64,000 nt of DNA from Peronospora farinosa (Eukaryota; Oomycota; Peronosporomycetes; Peronosporales; Peronosporaceae), in assembly GCA_947646735.1 (NCBI GenBank), contig CANTFK010000164.1, forward strand, positions 62,001 to 126,000, read 5' to 3'. Position 1 is the stretch's first letter; the number at the start of each line of letters is the position of its first letter. Under the pieces are notes generated by a model. The model saw nothing but the letters and a program-made list of their open reading frames with translations, had not been told where the DNA came from and searched no databases. This document shows positions 9,987-20,518 of this stretch, one piece after another. A program made the position numbers and the translations under genes.

Positions 9987-11127
9987 TGTGGTGGAGTGGG
10001 TTATCATAATTGCTATTGCGATTTCAACTTTCCACTGGCGCCTGGACTGCCGACTAATGGAGGGGGTACCCCGATGCCGCGTATGAACCTTCTCTCACCT
10101 TGTCTACCCGTCGGCTGGCGGGTTGCACTCTTCGGAAGACTTGGTAAAGATGTAGACGTCTGCCTTGAGGGAGGTAGACCTGGGGGGCCTCGAGTGGATA
10201 TGCTTCACTCGGTGGGCCGGTAGGTGGCCACTCAATCGACCTTGTCGAGAGTGGACTTAGAGCCAAATTCTTCAGGGGCGCTTGTCGTCCCTAGCCTTTT
10301 CCTTCTGTTTCAGGGGTATTAACCACCTGACCTTTACGTTGCTCCCGGACCTTGAGGTGAGGGAGACCGCTTCCGATAGCGGGTCTTGGGGGGTGTTGCT
10401 ACTCGAACGAGCTCACAGGCCGGATATATCCTGGAGTTCTATTCGCACTTTAACTTCGCTACACAACTGTCTTCGACGGGGGGGCAAAATATATCCCTTC
10501 CCGGACCAGTGAGTAACTTAGAACGAGTCCTTCTTGGGTGACGGAGTCGTGCCACGTAGATCGCAAATTGAGAATTATTTAATATAGTCCTATCCTTTTA
10601 ACTCCTTTACTCTATCCTTGCCTGAAGCTCTGATTCCTAGCGCCGACTGGTCTGATCCTTGTATTAACTAGTTCGGAGTGGCTGAACCCAGAGAGGAAGA
10701 GGTCGACCAATGAGGGACCGGGTCGACCAATGAGGGACCCAGGTCGACCAATGAGGGACCGGGTCGACCAATAAGGGACCCAGGTCGACCCATGAGGGAC
10801 CCAGGTTTACCAACGAGGGACCGGGTCTACCGCACGAGGGATCGGGTCGACCAATGAGGGACCCAGGTCGACCTATGAGGGAACCGGGTCTACCAACGAG
10901 GGGCCAGGTCGATCAATGAAGGGCCATGACCAACTCCCTTTGGTACCGGTTAACCGGTACTCTGATACTGATTTTTCTTCGGTGGGTCCTGCGGATTGTT
11001 CTCCACCAACGGTCGCTCCCCTTCGAGGCCCCTGTCTCTCTGGTCCCCTTTCCCTGACCCACGGTCTATACTCCGAATCCAACTGGATTCTGGGACCTCC
11101 ACATCACAAAATTAGCATTTCACCACA
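9987..11127 (-). repeat. 5' LTR of element 1
   Basis: 1141 bp with TGTGGTG / CACCACA ends, partner of 492-1549. It is longer mainly through a bigger array of 20-bp GAGGGACC repeats at about 10700-10915. The C/G homopolymer is at about 10479. The first 61 bases (U5 end of the 5' LTR) are strongly diverged from the equivalent bases of the 3' LTR. Confidence 0.85.
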
Positions 11128-11833
11128 TCGGCAAGTCTTCGTCGCTCTGTAAAGGAGCTCGAGTCTGGCCACACGCCTGTTCCGGGGAAGGGATATATTT
11201 GCCCCCCCCCCCCGTTTAAGACAGACGTGTGGTTAGACTCAAGTGCGAGCTGAACCCCACGTGGCACGACTCCGTCACTTAAGAAGAACTTGTTCTAAGT
11301 TACTCACTGGTCCGGGAAGGGATATATTTTGCCCCCCCCCCCGTCGAAGACAGTTGTGTAGCGAAGTTAAAGTGCGAATAGAACTCCAGGATATATCCGG
11401 CCTGTGAGCTCGTTCGAGTAGCAACACCCCCCAAGACCCGCTATCGGAAGCGGTCTCCCTCACCTCAAGGTCCGGGAGCAACGTAAAGGTCAGGTGGTTA
11501 ATACCCCTGAAACAGAAGGAAAAGGCTAGGGACGACAAGCGCCCCTGAAGAATTTGGCTCTAAGTCCACTCTCGACAAGGTCGATTGAGTGGTCACCTAC
11601 CGGCCCACCGAGTGAAGCATATCCACTCGAGGCCCCCCAGGTCTACCTCCCTCAAGGCAGACGTCTACATCTTTACCAAGTCTTCCGAAGAGTGCAACCC
11701 GCCAGCCGACGGGTAGACAAGGTGAGAGAAGGTCCATACGCGGCATCGGGGTACCCCCTCCAACAGTCGGCATTCCGTCACAGTGAGTGGTTTGGGGTCT
11801 CATCATACAATTTTGAGAACCCACTCCACCACA
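11128..11833 (+). repeat. Right half of the opposite-orientation LTR that hosts element 1
   Basis: The sequence is the reverse complement of the element 1 LTR from the ACGACTCCGTCAC block through the U5 end and stops at CCACCACA (11826-11833). Bases 11128-11260 hold an extra diverged copy of the GGGATATATTTGCCCC block, so the LTR has an internal imperfect duplication of about 165 bp. Two C homopolymers lie near 11200 and 11330. The next bases (AAAGTCTG) are not a primer binding site. This is probably a solo LTR or chimeric end sitting in the gag region of element 2. Confidence 0.7.
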
Positions 11834-12051
11834 AAAGTCTGATGCCGGAGTTAGGCAATGCAGATGTTATCTGCTACAAGTGGGGCAAGCGAGGCCATAT
11901 GATGGCTTGCTGCTATGCCAAAGTAGCTGCTGGTGCTAAGACAGCCAGAAAAAGGTCACCCAACCCGAAGGGAGGTGCGAAAAACCAGCGTGCACGACGC
12001 ACGGGTTCAGCACCTGCACAAGATGGGTCGGGAAATGCGGGAGCGCAGTAG
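11834..12051 (+). pseudogene. Gag C-terminus with a mutated zinc knuckle (element 2)
   Basis: The frame reads CYKWGKRGHMMACC: a CCHC knuckle in which the second Cys is Trp. It is followed by a basic tail. It is continuous with the solo LTR upstream only because the LTR happens to be open in this frame; the real Gag start is absent from the window. Confidence 0.65.
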
Positions 12052-12101
12052 GGGCGGGATGCCCTACTGTCGCGGACTCTGAAGCTACCCCTAAGTTCAG
12101 A

Positions 12102-12481
12102 GTGATCGAACAAATGGGTAGCATAGTCCCTGAGGTTCCGAAAGGTCGGATCTCAACCCTTTTGGTCTATAGCGCTCGAGTACGAGGCTATGACCAAGTG
12201 ATGTCCCTTCTCGTGGATTCGGGTGCATCACAAAACTTTGTGAAACTCGCGGCTCTGAAAAGGAGACCGGCGAGTTATGAGTCGCTTTGCCAGGATGGCA
12301 AGCGAGAAGAGGCGATCGTTCGTTTAGCGAACGGCGCGCTCGTTAAATCGGAGGGAGTTCAAGTTTAACTCGCCTTCAGTTTCAGTGACTTCTCTTGTAA
12401 AGAGAAGTTCACAGTGCTAGGTATGGAGAGTCCGTATGACCTCATCCTAGGCATGCCTTGGTTGGCTAAACACCAACCATG
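12102..12481 (+). pseudogene. Aspartic protease (element 2), interrupted by a stop
   Basis: LLVDSGASQNFVKL is the catalytic DSGA loop. After a TAA at 12366 the same frame continues with MESPYDLILGMPWLAKHQP, the hydrophobic ILGMPWL motif that follows the catalytic loop in this lineage, and ends in TGA at 12479. One nonsense mutation thus splits the domain. Confidence 0.75.
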
Positions 12482-12557
12482 AATAGACTGGCGTACACGC
12501 ACAGTCGCTAGCTCTACGCAAGAAACCGGAAAGGATGTTCTCCTGCGAGAGGCTTAT

Positions 12558-13500
12558 GTGGCTGATGCTGCGTCCTACACAGTCACGATTGCGATGACAG
12601 TATGTCATTCGGCACCAGGTACTACGCAGCTTGTTGAGCCTAAAGTAGTTGGAAGTGCACTGGCGGAAAGCCAGGTGGCACATATTCCTACCCAGGTCGA
12701 AAAGACTGGTGTAGTGAATGGGGCAATGACAGGTAGTCATGCGTTTAATAGTCCTGCACAGAGCCGAGAGCCTGTGACAGTTGATGGTGGGCTGACAGGA
12801 AGTCAAGCTCCACAAGAACCGGCACAGAGCCATGAGCCTGGTGCGGTTAGAAGGAGTGCGTTAGCTGAGGCAGCAACGACACCTTATTCCAGGTCAAAGG
12901 TTGTGGTGACTCTAAGAACGATAACCAGACATATTAAGACGATCAAGGGCACGTCGAAACGATTGACCCTTGGATCAGTCTCGGTCCAAGAGGACGGACC
13001 TACGAACGAGTTGTTCGAGGCCGTCGAAGACAAAATGCCGAAGTCATCCTCAGTTGAGGTGCTCCAATTTGTTTCAGCATCTCCCCAGAAGATGATAGAT
13101 CTCTCGGAGATGACGTGGGATCTGTTCTGTCCGAACTAAAGGAAGGAAAGATCCACGAGATAGTCGCACCAGTTCCAGAAGAGAACGTGGTGGACTGTTG
13201 CTCTTCATCCACAATGGATGAGAGCGTCTTGGAGACCGACAAAAAGAAACGGTTCGCTACTCAAGGTTGGGATGCCTTAAAGGACAGCCCGTTTTATGAT
13301 GTTCTGTGGAAACACCGTGATGTGTTTCCAGCAGAAGTGCCGAGCCGCCTACCGGCCGATAGGGGCATCAGGCACGAGATTAACCTGGAGCCTGGCACCA
13401 AGTATTGTGTGACCAGGCAACGGCCGTTGCCGAAGGAAAAAGTCAATTACATCGATGATTTCTTCGACAAGCGAGGCAAGGCGGGACATGTAAGTGAGAG
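12558..13500 (+). pseudogene. Protease-RT linker and first part of RT (element 2)
   Basis: A long polar linker (12558-13139) is followed in another frame by 13115-13500 with the pre-RT and RT fingers pattern: VLWKHRDVFPAEVP, RGIRHEINLEPGT, RQRPLPKEKVN, FFDKRGKAGHVSESKSPH. In an intact element the palm with YxDD would follow; here the sequence breaks off directly after the fingers. Confidence 0.7.
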
Positions 13501-14608
13501 CAAGTCGCCTCACTGCATCCCGCACGACACCTATAGGTGTCGCAGAGGAGGCACGGCAAGAAATGCCAGTGCTCCTTGACGATGACACTATAGTGTTATC
13601 AACAGCGTCGACCCATGAACGACCTCTTGGAGGCTTCATAGGCGATCTGTATGCTAAAAGCGTGAGCGAAGTTCAGCGCTTTGTGGATAGGCGATTAGCC
13701 ATCACACGTAAAGTCCGTGACGCAATGGCAAGCGCAAAGGACAAGCAAAAACAATATGCAGACCAGCATGGTCGCAAAAACAATGAACACTTTAGTGTGG
13801 GGACAAAGTGCTATTAAGTAATGCTACCCTACCAAAACATGCAATTTCTGTACTACCTGGTGGTACTACTAAGCTACCCCGGTTCATTGGGCCCTTTACA
13901 GTGGTTGAAGAAGTTGGAGACCTAAATTATAGGCTCACTTTCCCACCGTATATGAAGTCGCACCCCGTATTTTACGTGGGTCGTCTGAAACGGTATGTTG
14001 ATCCAGAAGAGATCACATATCCACATCGGTCTAACGAGACCGATGGTGACGCCGACTGTGAGTCGAGCGTCGCGACCGATCAGGCGACGAGGAAGCCGAG
14101 AGGCTCCCCGTATCCGAACGAGGCGATAGAGGACTCGGCGATCGAGGAGGAATCCGCGCTTGACGCGGGTCTCTCATCACCAGTCGCTCTAAGATGTCCA
14201 AACGGGTCTTCAGGCGGTCATACCCCTGACGATCCCTCGCCCTCACATCGCGCAGATCTGAGGTCAGTCGCGAGACTTGACTCTCGAGATCTGTCACCTG
14301 CCTCTTCAGCGCAGCAGACTCAGCCTGCGACTGAACAGCAGCAGGGTAGGCAGCCGCGAGCAGGTGGGCGTAATCGCCGCTCCTATCGGGCGCCACCTGT
14401 GTTGGTGGACACGGAAGGGAATACGCGCTTCCTTGTTGGAAGGCTGTTGGCCCACCGGTTTGTGAAGCGAAAGCTCCAAATCCTTGTCCAGTGGAAGGGT
14501 TACCCAACGAGCTTTGACTCGTGGGAGCCTGTGGGCGCTTTGGGCGTTGACGTGCCTGGGCTGGTGGCTGCTTATGTGAAGCAGCACCAGCTGTCTTCTT
14601 TCTGCTAG
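13494..14608 (+). pseudogene. Integrase C-terminal region and chromodomain (element 2)
   Basis: The frame 13494-13817 has the end of the integrase core (VRDAMASAKDKQKQYADQHG). The frame 13808-14608 continues after a frameshift with the integrase C-terminal barrel (LPRFIGPFTVVEEVGDLNY, HPVFYVGRLKRYV), an acidic and Gln-rich linker, and a chromodomain at the end (FLVGRLLAHRFVKRKLQILV, QWKGYPTSFDSWEPV), stop at 14606-14608. The whole RT palm, RNase H and integrase DDE core are missing between 13500 and this segment. Confidence 0.8.
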
Positions 14609-15459
14609 GTCCGGAAGGACTAGAAGAAGAAGCGTGGCGAGAATTAATTGTGGATCGCTTACCACCCAATATTTCATGCGCACGCTTCATGGCGAAGCTG
14701 ATTCGCTGCAACGCTGTTTCGTTGCATCTACATGCAAGGTAACACGGCGCCGAAGTTCAGCTTCATATTCGTCGGATTTTTCGTTAGAACGCAGCACGAC
14801 TGGAATTGGGAAAGCACGACCAAGTGCTTTGTCCTGCTTTTTCCACAAGGAAAAGACGCTATAGAATCTATGAGCGTCTATAGTTGCACGCTGCAAAAGC
14901 GCTGTACTAGACCCATCCGAGTTCATCCACTCAGATGGAGGTTGCATTGGTGGCAAGCCACCACATACGTAGCCGCCCTCGCGACGGCGGGCTATTGAGG
15001 CCAAAGGGTTACTTGGTGGAGCTTTAAGCTCACACTCACCTGAGTCTGACTCTCCATTATGGATTGTCAAGACATCATCACATCTGACTGAGTCGCGACT
15101 ACTCCTTTCGAAGTAGCGTGCTCAGTCTTAGTCGCTGCGCTCGTAGGCGCAGACGACGGGGTTTTCCTTCGCTTGTAGGAAGCATAGATGCTTCCTCAAG
15201 GATGGTTGCCTCAAATGTTGGGGACATATGTCCCATCAATGCACTTTGCTTATCGCCACTTTGGGGTGATGGCAATCGCGTAGTCTCATTGTAATCTATA
15301 ATGAGAGATGGATCTTCATCCACATTATCGTGAGATGGAAGATTCACCTCAGTGCCTGAAGCACTTTGCGACGGCTGCGATCAAGCGCGTGCGCTTAGTG
15401 CTGGACTGCATGGGTGCCTTTGCAGGCGACCCATCAGTCTTACCACGTTTCGGTGGCAT
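14031..15459 (-). pseudogene. Antisense ORF in the 3' part of element 2, with coiled coil
   Basis: A minus-strand series of protein-like frames starts at an ATG at 15459 (MPPKRGKTDG), continues through 15347-15099 and 15070-14687 (SLWKKQDKALGRAFPIPVVL, EYEAELRRRVTLHVDATKQR), then 14711-14031 (AMKRAHEILGGKRS, and a leucine-heptad stretch LKRQVTDLESQVSRLTSDLR). At least two frameshifts and one stop break it. It lies antisense to the chromodomain and to the region up to the 3' LTR, overlapping the chromodomain ORF for about 580 bp. Transcription would start near the 3' LTR. I do not recognise the family. It could be a transposon-borne antisense gene or the Gag of a second element fused here. Confidence 0.5.
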
Positions 15460-15550
15460 GAGAGTTGAGTAGACTAAAGCAGCGCGTTTATAAACGGCTC
15501 GCAAGTCTCCTATCTCTTAGGCGATGTTTTACAAAATGTAAAAATCGCTC

Positions 15551-16133
15551 TGAAACGGGGGATGGTGTAACAGGGCATCTAGTTACACGTAACCATTAAG
15601 TAATATACTTAATGTTTGGTCTAAAAGTATCCATGATTACTTTTGACCTGTCACTTGGGTGCGATACACAAACGTGATCCACCCTCGTAAATGTGATATC
15701 CATTGATGGATTTACATGAGAAGGGATGACGCTAGTTGAAGCTAGGCATCACGACGTATCAGAAGGACGTCAGTTGCGATCTTAAATCTAGATTTAAGAT
15801 CATGCGACAGGATACGCTTCTAAAGAGTCGCGTATCCGATCTATATATATATATATAGCCAATCAGTAGTTAAGTATATATTTAATGATAATTCATTAAA
15901 TGTAGCTCAGTCTTGAATTTACTTAAACAAACGCACCACGCACGAGAAGCCGAAAGACTTCTGCGTGACGTCGGTGCTTTAGTGTTAAGAAGTTCGTTGC
16001 ACTCTCGCTTGAGCGAGAGGCAACTGGTGATACGACTGCTTAAGCAGTCGACCAACCTCCCAACCGCTTCCTCGCTTGTGCATAAGGTGTGTGCTCGTAG
16101 TACGAGGCAACTTCGTAGAAGTGCCCGTCTACA
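15551..16133 (+). repeat. Polypurine tract and 3' LTR candidate of element 2
   Basis: The purine-rich GAAACGGGGGATGG at 15552-15565 is directly followed by TGTAACAGGGC, a usual PPT-LTR junction. I propose the LTR as 15566-16133, ending TCTACA. The second LTR is not in the window, so the right end is a guess. A palindrome CTTAAATCTAGATTTAAG lies at 15781-15798 and an AT dinucleotide run at about 15842. Confidence 0.5.
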
Positions 16134-16139
16134 TGGAGA

Positions 16140-16650
16140 GTGAAGTCTACTTTTTTAATATTCGAACCCATCTTTGCTTTAGAATATTTGGTTGACTCAG
16201 GTACAATAATAGGTAATATCGATACATTTTGGCCACTTCGCTTATTGGAACTGAATCCAGTTCAACCTAGTGACAACGCTTGCTTTTGCCACACTCAGTG
16301 TATCATCAAAGCACTGAACTCATGTTTATATAAGGAACCTATAGTATGTGCCTAATCTAATATTTTAAGAAAAGCTGTGTTTGATATAACAACATAACGA
16401 TGGAAATGAAGGTCAACGTGTAACCATCGTTTCGTCGATGTATAATATAAAGAATGGACACACCGGATGAACCATGTTCTGTAAGGGATATCTATCTACC
16501 CATGTTATTATCGATGCAAAAAATGCAAAATGAGCCAATCCAAAATAGACGATAATGGAGTATCAGCCAATCCAAAATTAGCCAATCCGAATGCCTAGAA
16601 AGAAGCACTACGGACGGACGGACGCAAGGACACAATTCTTCTATTATATA
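16140..16650 (-). mobile_element. Diverged Helitron fragment left of the array
   Basis: Bases 16230-16350 resemble 18280-18390 (CGCTTGCTTTTGCCA followed by a gapped match), and 16545-16645 resembles the 5' end region of the array monomers (AGCCAATCCGAATGCC, CGGACGGACGG, TATTATATA). It is an older, truncated relative of the elements at 16698-27787. No 3' terminus is recognisable. No gene is seen here. Confidence 0.45.
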
Positions 16651-16697
16651 CTGTAGAAGAAGATGATAATATTGTCAAATATTATTAGCTATAACAA

Positions 16698-18994
16698 CTA
16701 GGGTATTTACCCGTCGTTCCGACGGATACAGTAGGTGAACAAATTCAACGCTGATAGTACAAATACCCGCAGCACATCCCTAGGGCGCTCACACGTTGTT
16801 TCTACGAACATAGCGTGCGAAATCTAGGCTGTTAGTATATATAAGCAATACTTACGCAGCACTTTGCTAAAGTGTTCACCCGTCATTCCGACGGTGCGCA
16901 GTAGTATATATAGGCATTTTAACGCAGCAATTTGCTAAGGTGTTCACCCGTCGTTTCGACGGACACGCCTACAGTATACTGGCTTATCACTCTGCTTAGA
17001 ATATCAGGTTAAATTAGGTAAATTGATAGGTATTAAAGTCAAAGTGTATTCAGGTCAATGTAAACCCGTCGTTCCACCGGATACACATTAGCGAATTTCT
17101 GTAACGCTATAATATACAGTCATTTACTTTTAGATAATGCCTACACCCTAGTAAATCGATGGACGATTGCATCGTGTTTCATCGACCCACCTCTTTTATG
17201 GTGTTCACCCGTCGTTTTGATGGTGCAAAGTAACAAATTTTGGCATGTTAAACGCCGCAATTTGCTAGGGTGTATACCCGTCATTCCGACGGATATGGTG
17301 GGCGAGTCGACGCTGGTAATATACTGACCTTTATATCATTGCTTAACCGTTTTGTTGACTACATTTAAATGATGATATAAAGGTCAATGTGTACTCATAC
17401 GGGCAATTTTAACGCAGCGTTTCGTTAGGGCATTCACCGGTCGTTCCGACAGTGCGAAGTAGTATATATATGCATTTTTACTTAAAAGATAGGGTCGGCT
17501 ATGGTGAAGTGATGGGTATGGAATTCAACGTGTACCCGTCGTTTCGTGCATTTTCCATTTAATTATATAGCATGATATAGCATGATGGATGGAGATATCA
17601 TATAGATTATACAATACAAATTATAGCCATGATACCCACTCCTGTAGATGGATGTCCGACGAAATATATATCTATACCTGATACATATTACTAATTGAAT
17701 ATATAAGTGATGGAAATCTACTTGCGTTAATGCAAATAAGTAGTTGTGTTCATCTGACGTTGCGACGATAAGGTCCGAGCGGACCATAAATTTTAACAAA
17801 TTAAATGGAAAGGACCGAATGTTGGTGTGTCAATCAGCTTTTTCCATGCTACTTTCAGATTATCTGCAGCTTTTTGATACTAAGGTCTAGGATGTTAATC
17901 CGTCGTTCCGACATATGGGTGCGTAAATTTTACGCTGATGGCATATTGACCCACCATTTAACCTTATTATATATCCAGTTTACTAAGGTAAATTAATATA
18001 TTTTATGGTCAATGTGTAAAAAAGTCAATGGGTACGCGTCGACGCCGGCCAATGTATACCTGTCGTTTCGCAGATCAATGTGTACCCGTCGTTTTGAGGG
18101 ACACAGTAAGCAAAGTTTCTTTTAATCTTTGCACCCATCTCTTTAGTTCTATATATTCGGTTCAATAAGGTAAAGTTATCGGTATGAAGGTGAATGTAAA
18201 CCCGTCGTTCCGTACTATAGAATGTCCGGTTGACTTAGGTAAATGAATAAGTATGATGCATTACATTTGACTCGATTTGCTTATTGTACCTGCATCCACT
18301 TGAACCTGATCACTACGCTTGCTTTTGCCACTTTGTAGTGTATAATTTGAGCATGGAGCCCATGTTTTGACTAACGAATCGAAAGCATATGTCTCATCTA
18401 ATATATTTTAAAAAAGTTGTGTTTATTATTGCAGTATGTCATGATGCATATGAACATTTAAGTGTGTCATCGTTTCGTATATTGATTTTATAGATAGGAG
18501 CACGACATAAGGACACCCGGGGATGGACTAAATTTTATTATGGAATTCTGCTCACGTAACAATATATACAACATGCACATACAACACATATGGGTCACAT
18601 CACTTATTGTAAGCAACTTTAATATAATCTGATGAGAACGCTTGCTTGTGCCAACTTTCTAGTGTATTATTCAAGCACTGAGCCCAGGAATTAAAATGAT
18701 GATAAAGCATGTGTCTCATCTAATATTTATAGATAATCTGTATTTTTATAAAATATGAACACGTATGTGTGCAATCGTTTCGTATATTAGTGTTATAGAT
18801 AGAAGCCGACATATGGACACTTTTATATGGAATCGCACATCTAATTATCAACACAAAAAGACAAACTCTGCCAATGCGTTATGAGCCAAAAATATATAAT
18901 TAGCCAATCCAAAATTAGCAATTAATGCAAAGATAGCCAATCCGAATGCCGGAAAAGGATCAAACGGACGGACAGTATTCATTTATTATATAGA
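16698..18994 (-). mobile_element. Non-autonomous Helitron, monomer 1
   Basis: On the minus strand it starts TCTATATAATA (18994 downwards) and ends with a hairpin CCGTCG-GAA-CGACGG followed 11 bases later by CTAG (16698-16701). The base outside the 3' end is T, as required for insertion between A and T. The 5'-TC, the 3' hairpin and CTAG are the Helitron hallmarks; there are no terminal inverted repeats and no target duplication. No Rep/helicase sequence is present in its 2297 bp, so it would depend on another element. The interior carries about a dozen further copies of the terminal hairpin. Confidence 0.7.
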
Positions 18995-20518
18995 CTAGGG
19001 TGTGTACCCGTCGTTCCGACGGAAACCCCTACAGTATACTGTTCAATCACTTTGCTTCGAATATCAGGTTAAATTAGGTAAATTAATAGGTATTGAAGTC
19101 AATGTGTATTTAGGCCAATGTAAACCCGTCGTTCCGCCGGATACACATTAGCGAATTTCTGTAATGCTATAATATACAGTCATTTACTTTTAGATATGCC
19201 TGAATCCTGATGAATCGATGGATGATTGCACCATGTTTCATCGACCTACCTCTTTTATGGTGTTCACCCGTCGTTCGGACGGTGCAAAGTAGAATATATT
19301 GGCATGTTAAACGCTGCGATTTGCTAGGATGTATACCCGTCATTCCAACGGATATGGTGCGCAAGTCGACGCTGGTAATATACTGACCTTTATATCATCG
19401 TTTTAACATTTTGGTTGACTACATTAAAATGATGATATAAAGGTCAACGCGTTCTCGTCGTTTTAACGGACATGGTGACTAAAGTTTGCCTTTTGACCTT
19501 CGAATCCAACATTTTCCCTTACGATGTTAAGGTAAAGTGATGGGTATAAGAATTAATGTGCACTCGTCGTTCCGGCGGATAGTAGCGTGCCGACCGAATA
19601 GACAGATGTACTGTATGTATTCAGGATCGTATGTAATTTATTCTATGTCTATCAATCAATTCTTAATACAACTTTTTGCCTGTGTGCAGCTTTATGATAG
19701 TGCCCGTTGTTCCGACGGATAGGTGCGCGAATCTACGCTGATAGAACCCTGGCCCACCATATATCTTAACATAGGGATGCTCACTCGTCGTTCCGACGGA
19801 CATGGTGAGCCAACATCTGCTAAATAATCTTCGTACCCACTTATTATTCTGGTTGAGTGAGGTAATTGCTACATATGAAGTCAATAAGTATGAAAGGCAA
19901 GGTCTACCTGTCGACGCTGGTCAATGTGTACCTGTCGTTCCTACGAACACAGTTAGCGAAGTATGCCTTACGATTTTCGTATAAACGGTCATATAAGTGA
20001 AACTGATGGGTATGAAGGTGAATGTAAACCCGTCGTTCCGTAATGAAGAATATCCGGTTGACTCAGGTAAAATGAATAAGTATGATGCATTACATATGAG
20101 TCGATTCGCTTTTTGTAACTGCATCCACTCTAATATGATCACTAAGCTTGCTTTTGCCAACTTTTTACTGTATTATTAAAGCACTGAACCAATGTTTGGA
20201 ATAATTGTAAAGCATGTGTCTCATCTAATATATCTAAGAAATGCTGTGTTTGATATTGCAATATGTAATGATGAATATGAACATGTATGTGTGCAATCGC
20301 TTCGTATATTAATGTTATAGATAGAAGCCGACATATGGACACTCTGTTATGGAGATCTACACATGTAATTATCATTAAAAAAATGCATAGTCAGCAATTG
20401 CAAAATGAGCTAAAAATGCATAATCAGCCAATCCAAAATTAGCAAATAATGCAAAAGTAGCCAATCCGAATGCCGGAAAAGGATCAAACGGACGGACAGT
20501 ATTCTTTTATTATATAGA
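18995..20518 (-). mobile_element. Non-autonomous Helitron, monomer 2
   Basis: 1524 bp. Its 3' end (CTAG, 18995-18998) abuts the 5' TC of monomer 1 with no base between. Its own 5' end TCTATATAATA lies at 20518 downwards. The subterminal region contains CCGGCATTCGGATTGGCT, shared by all monomers. No protein-coding capacity beyond chance frames. Confidence 0.7.

Larger units (their letters stand above)
492..11127 (-). mobile_element. Gypsy (Ty3-type) LTR retrotransposon with chromodomain, minus strand, inactivated (element 1)
   Basis: A roughly 10.6-kb element bounded by two related LTRs that begin TGTGGTG and end CACCACA. Reading the minus strand, the order is LTR, primer binding site, Gag with two zinc knuckles, aspartic protease, reverse transcriptase with YIDD, RNase H, a second RNase H of archaeal type, integrase, chromodomain, an antisense ORF and LTR. 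Protease before RT and RT before integrase is the Ty3/Gypsy order, and the chromodomain places it with chromovirus-like elements. The coding region is cut into at least ten pieces by stops and frameshifts, and an integrase catalytic residue is changed, so it is dead. No target-site duplication is evident (CTTGG before 492, TCGGC after 11127). Confidence 0.9.
11834..16133 (+). mobile_element. Plus-strand chromodomain Gypsy element, internally deleted (element 2)
   Basis: Gag zinc knuckle, aspartic protease, RT N-terminus, integrase C-terminal region and chromodomain appear in order on the plus strand. The RT palm, RNase H and integrase core are missing. A purine-rich tract and a 3' LTR candidate follow at 15551-16133. 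The left part is lost or hidden behind the solo LTR ending at 11833. It belongs to a different Gypsy lineage from element 1: the protease, linker and chromodomain sequences differ clearly. Confidence 0.75.

Noticed and set aside
14031..15459. Reading the 15566-16133 repeat as the 5' LTR of a minus-strand element whose Gag is the antisense ORF
   Set aside because: The sequence next to the LTR is a purine tract on the plus strand, not a TGG-starting primer site on the minus strand, so it fits a plus-strand 3' LTR. This is not fully excluded.
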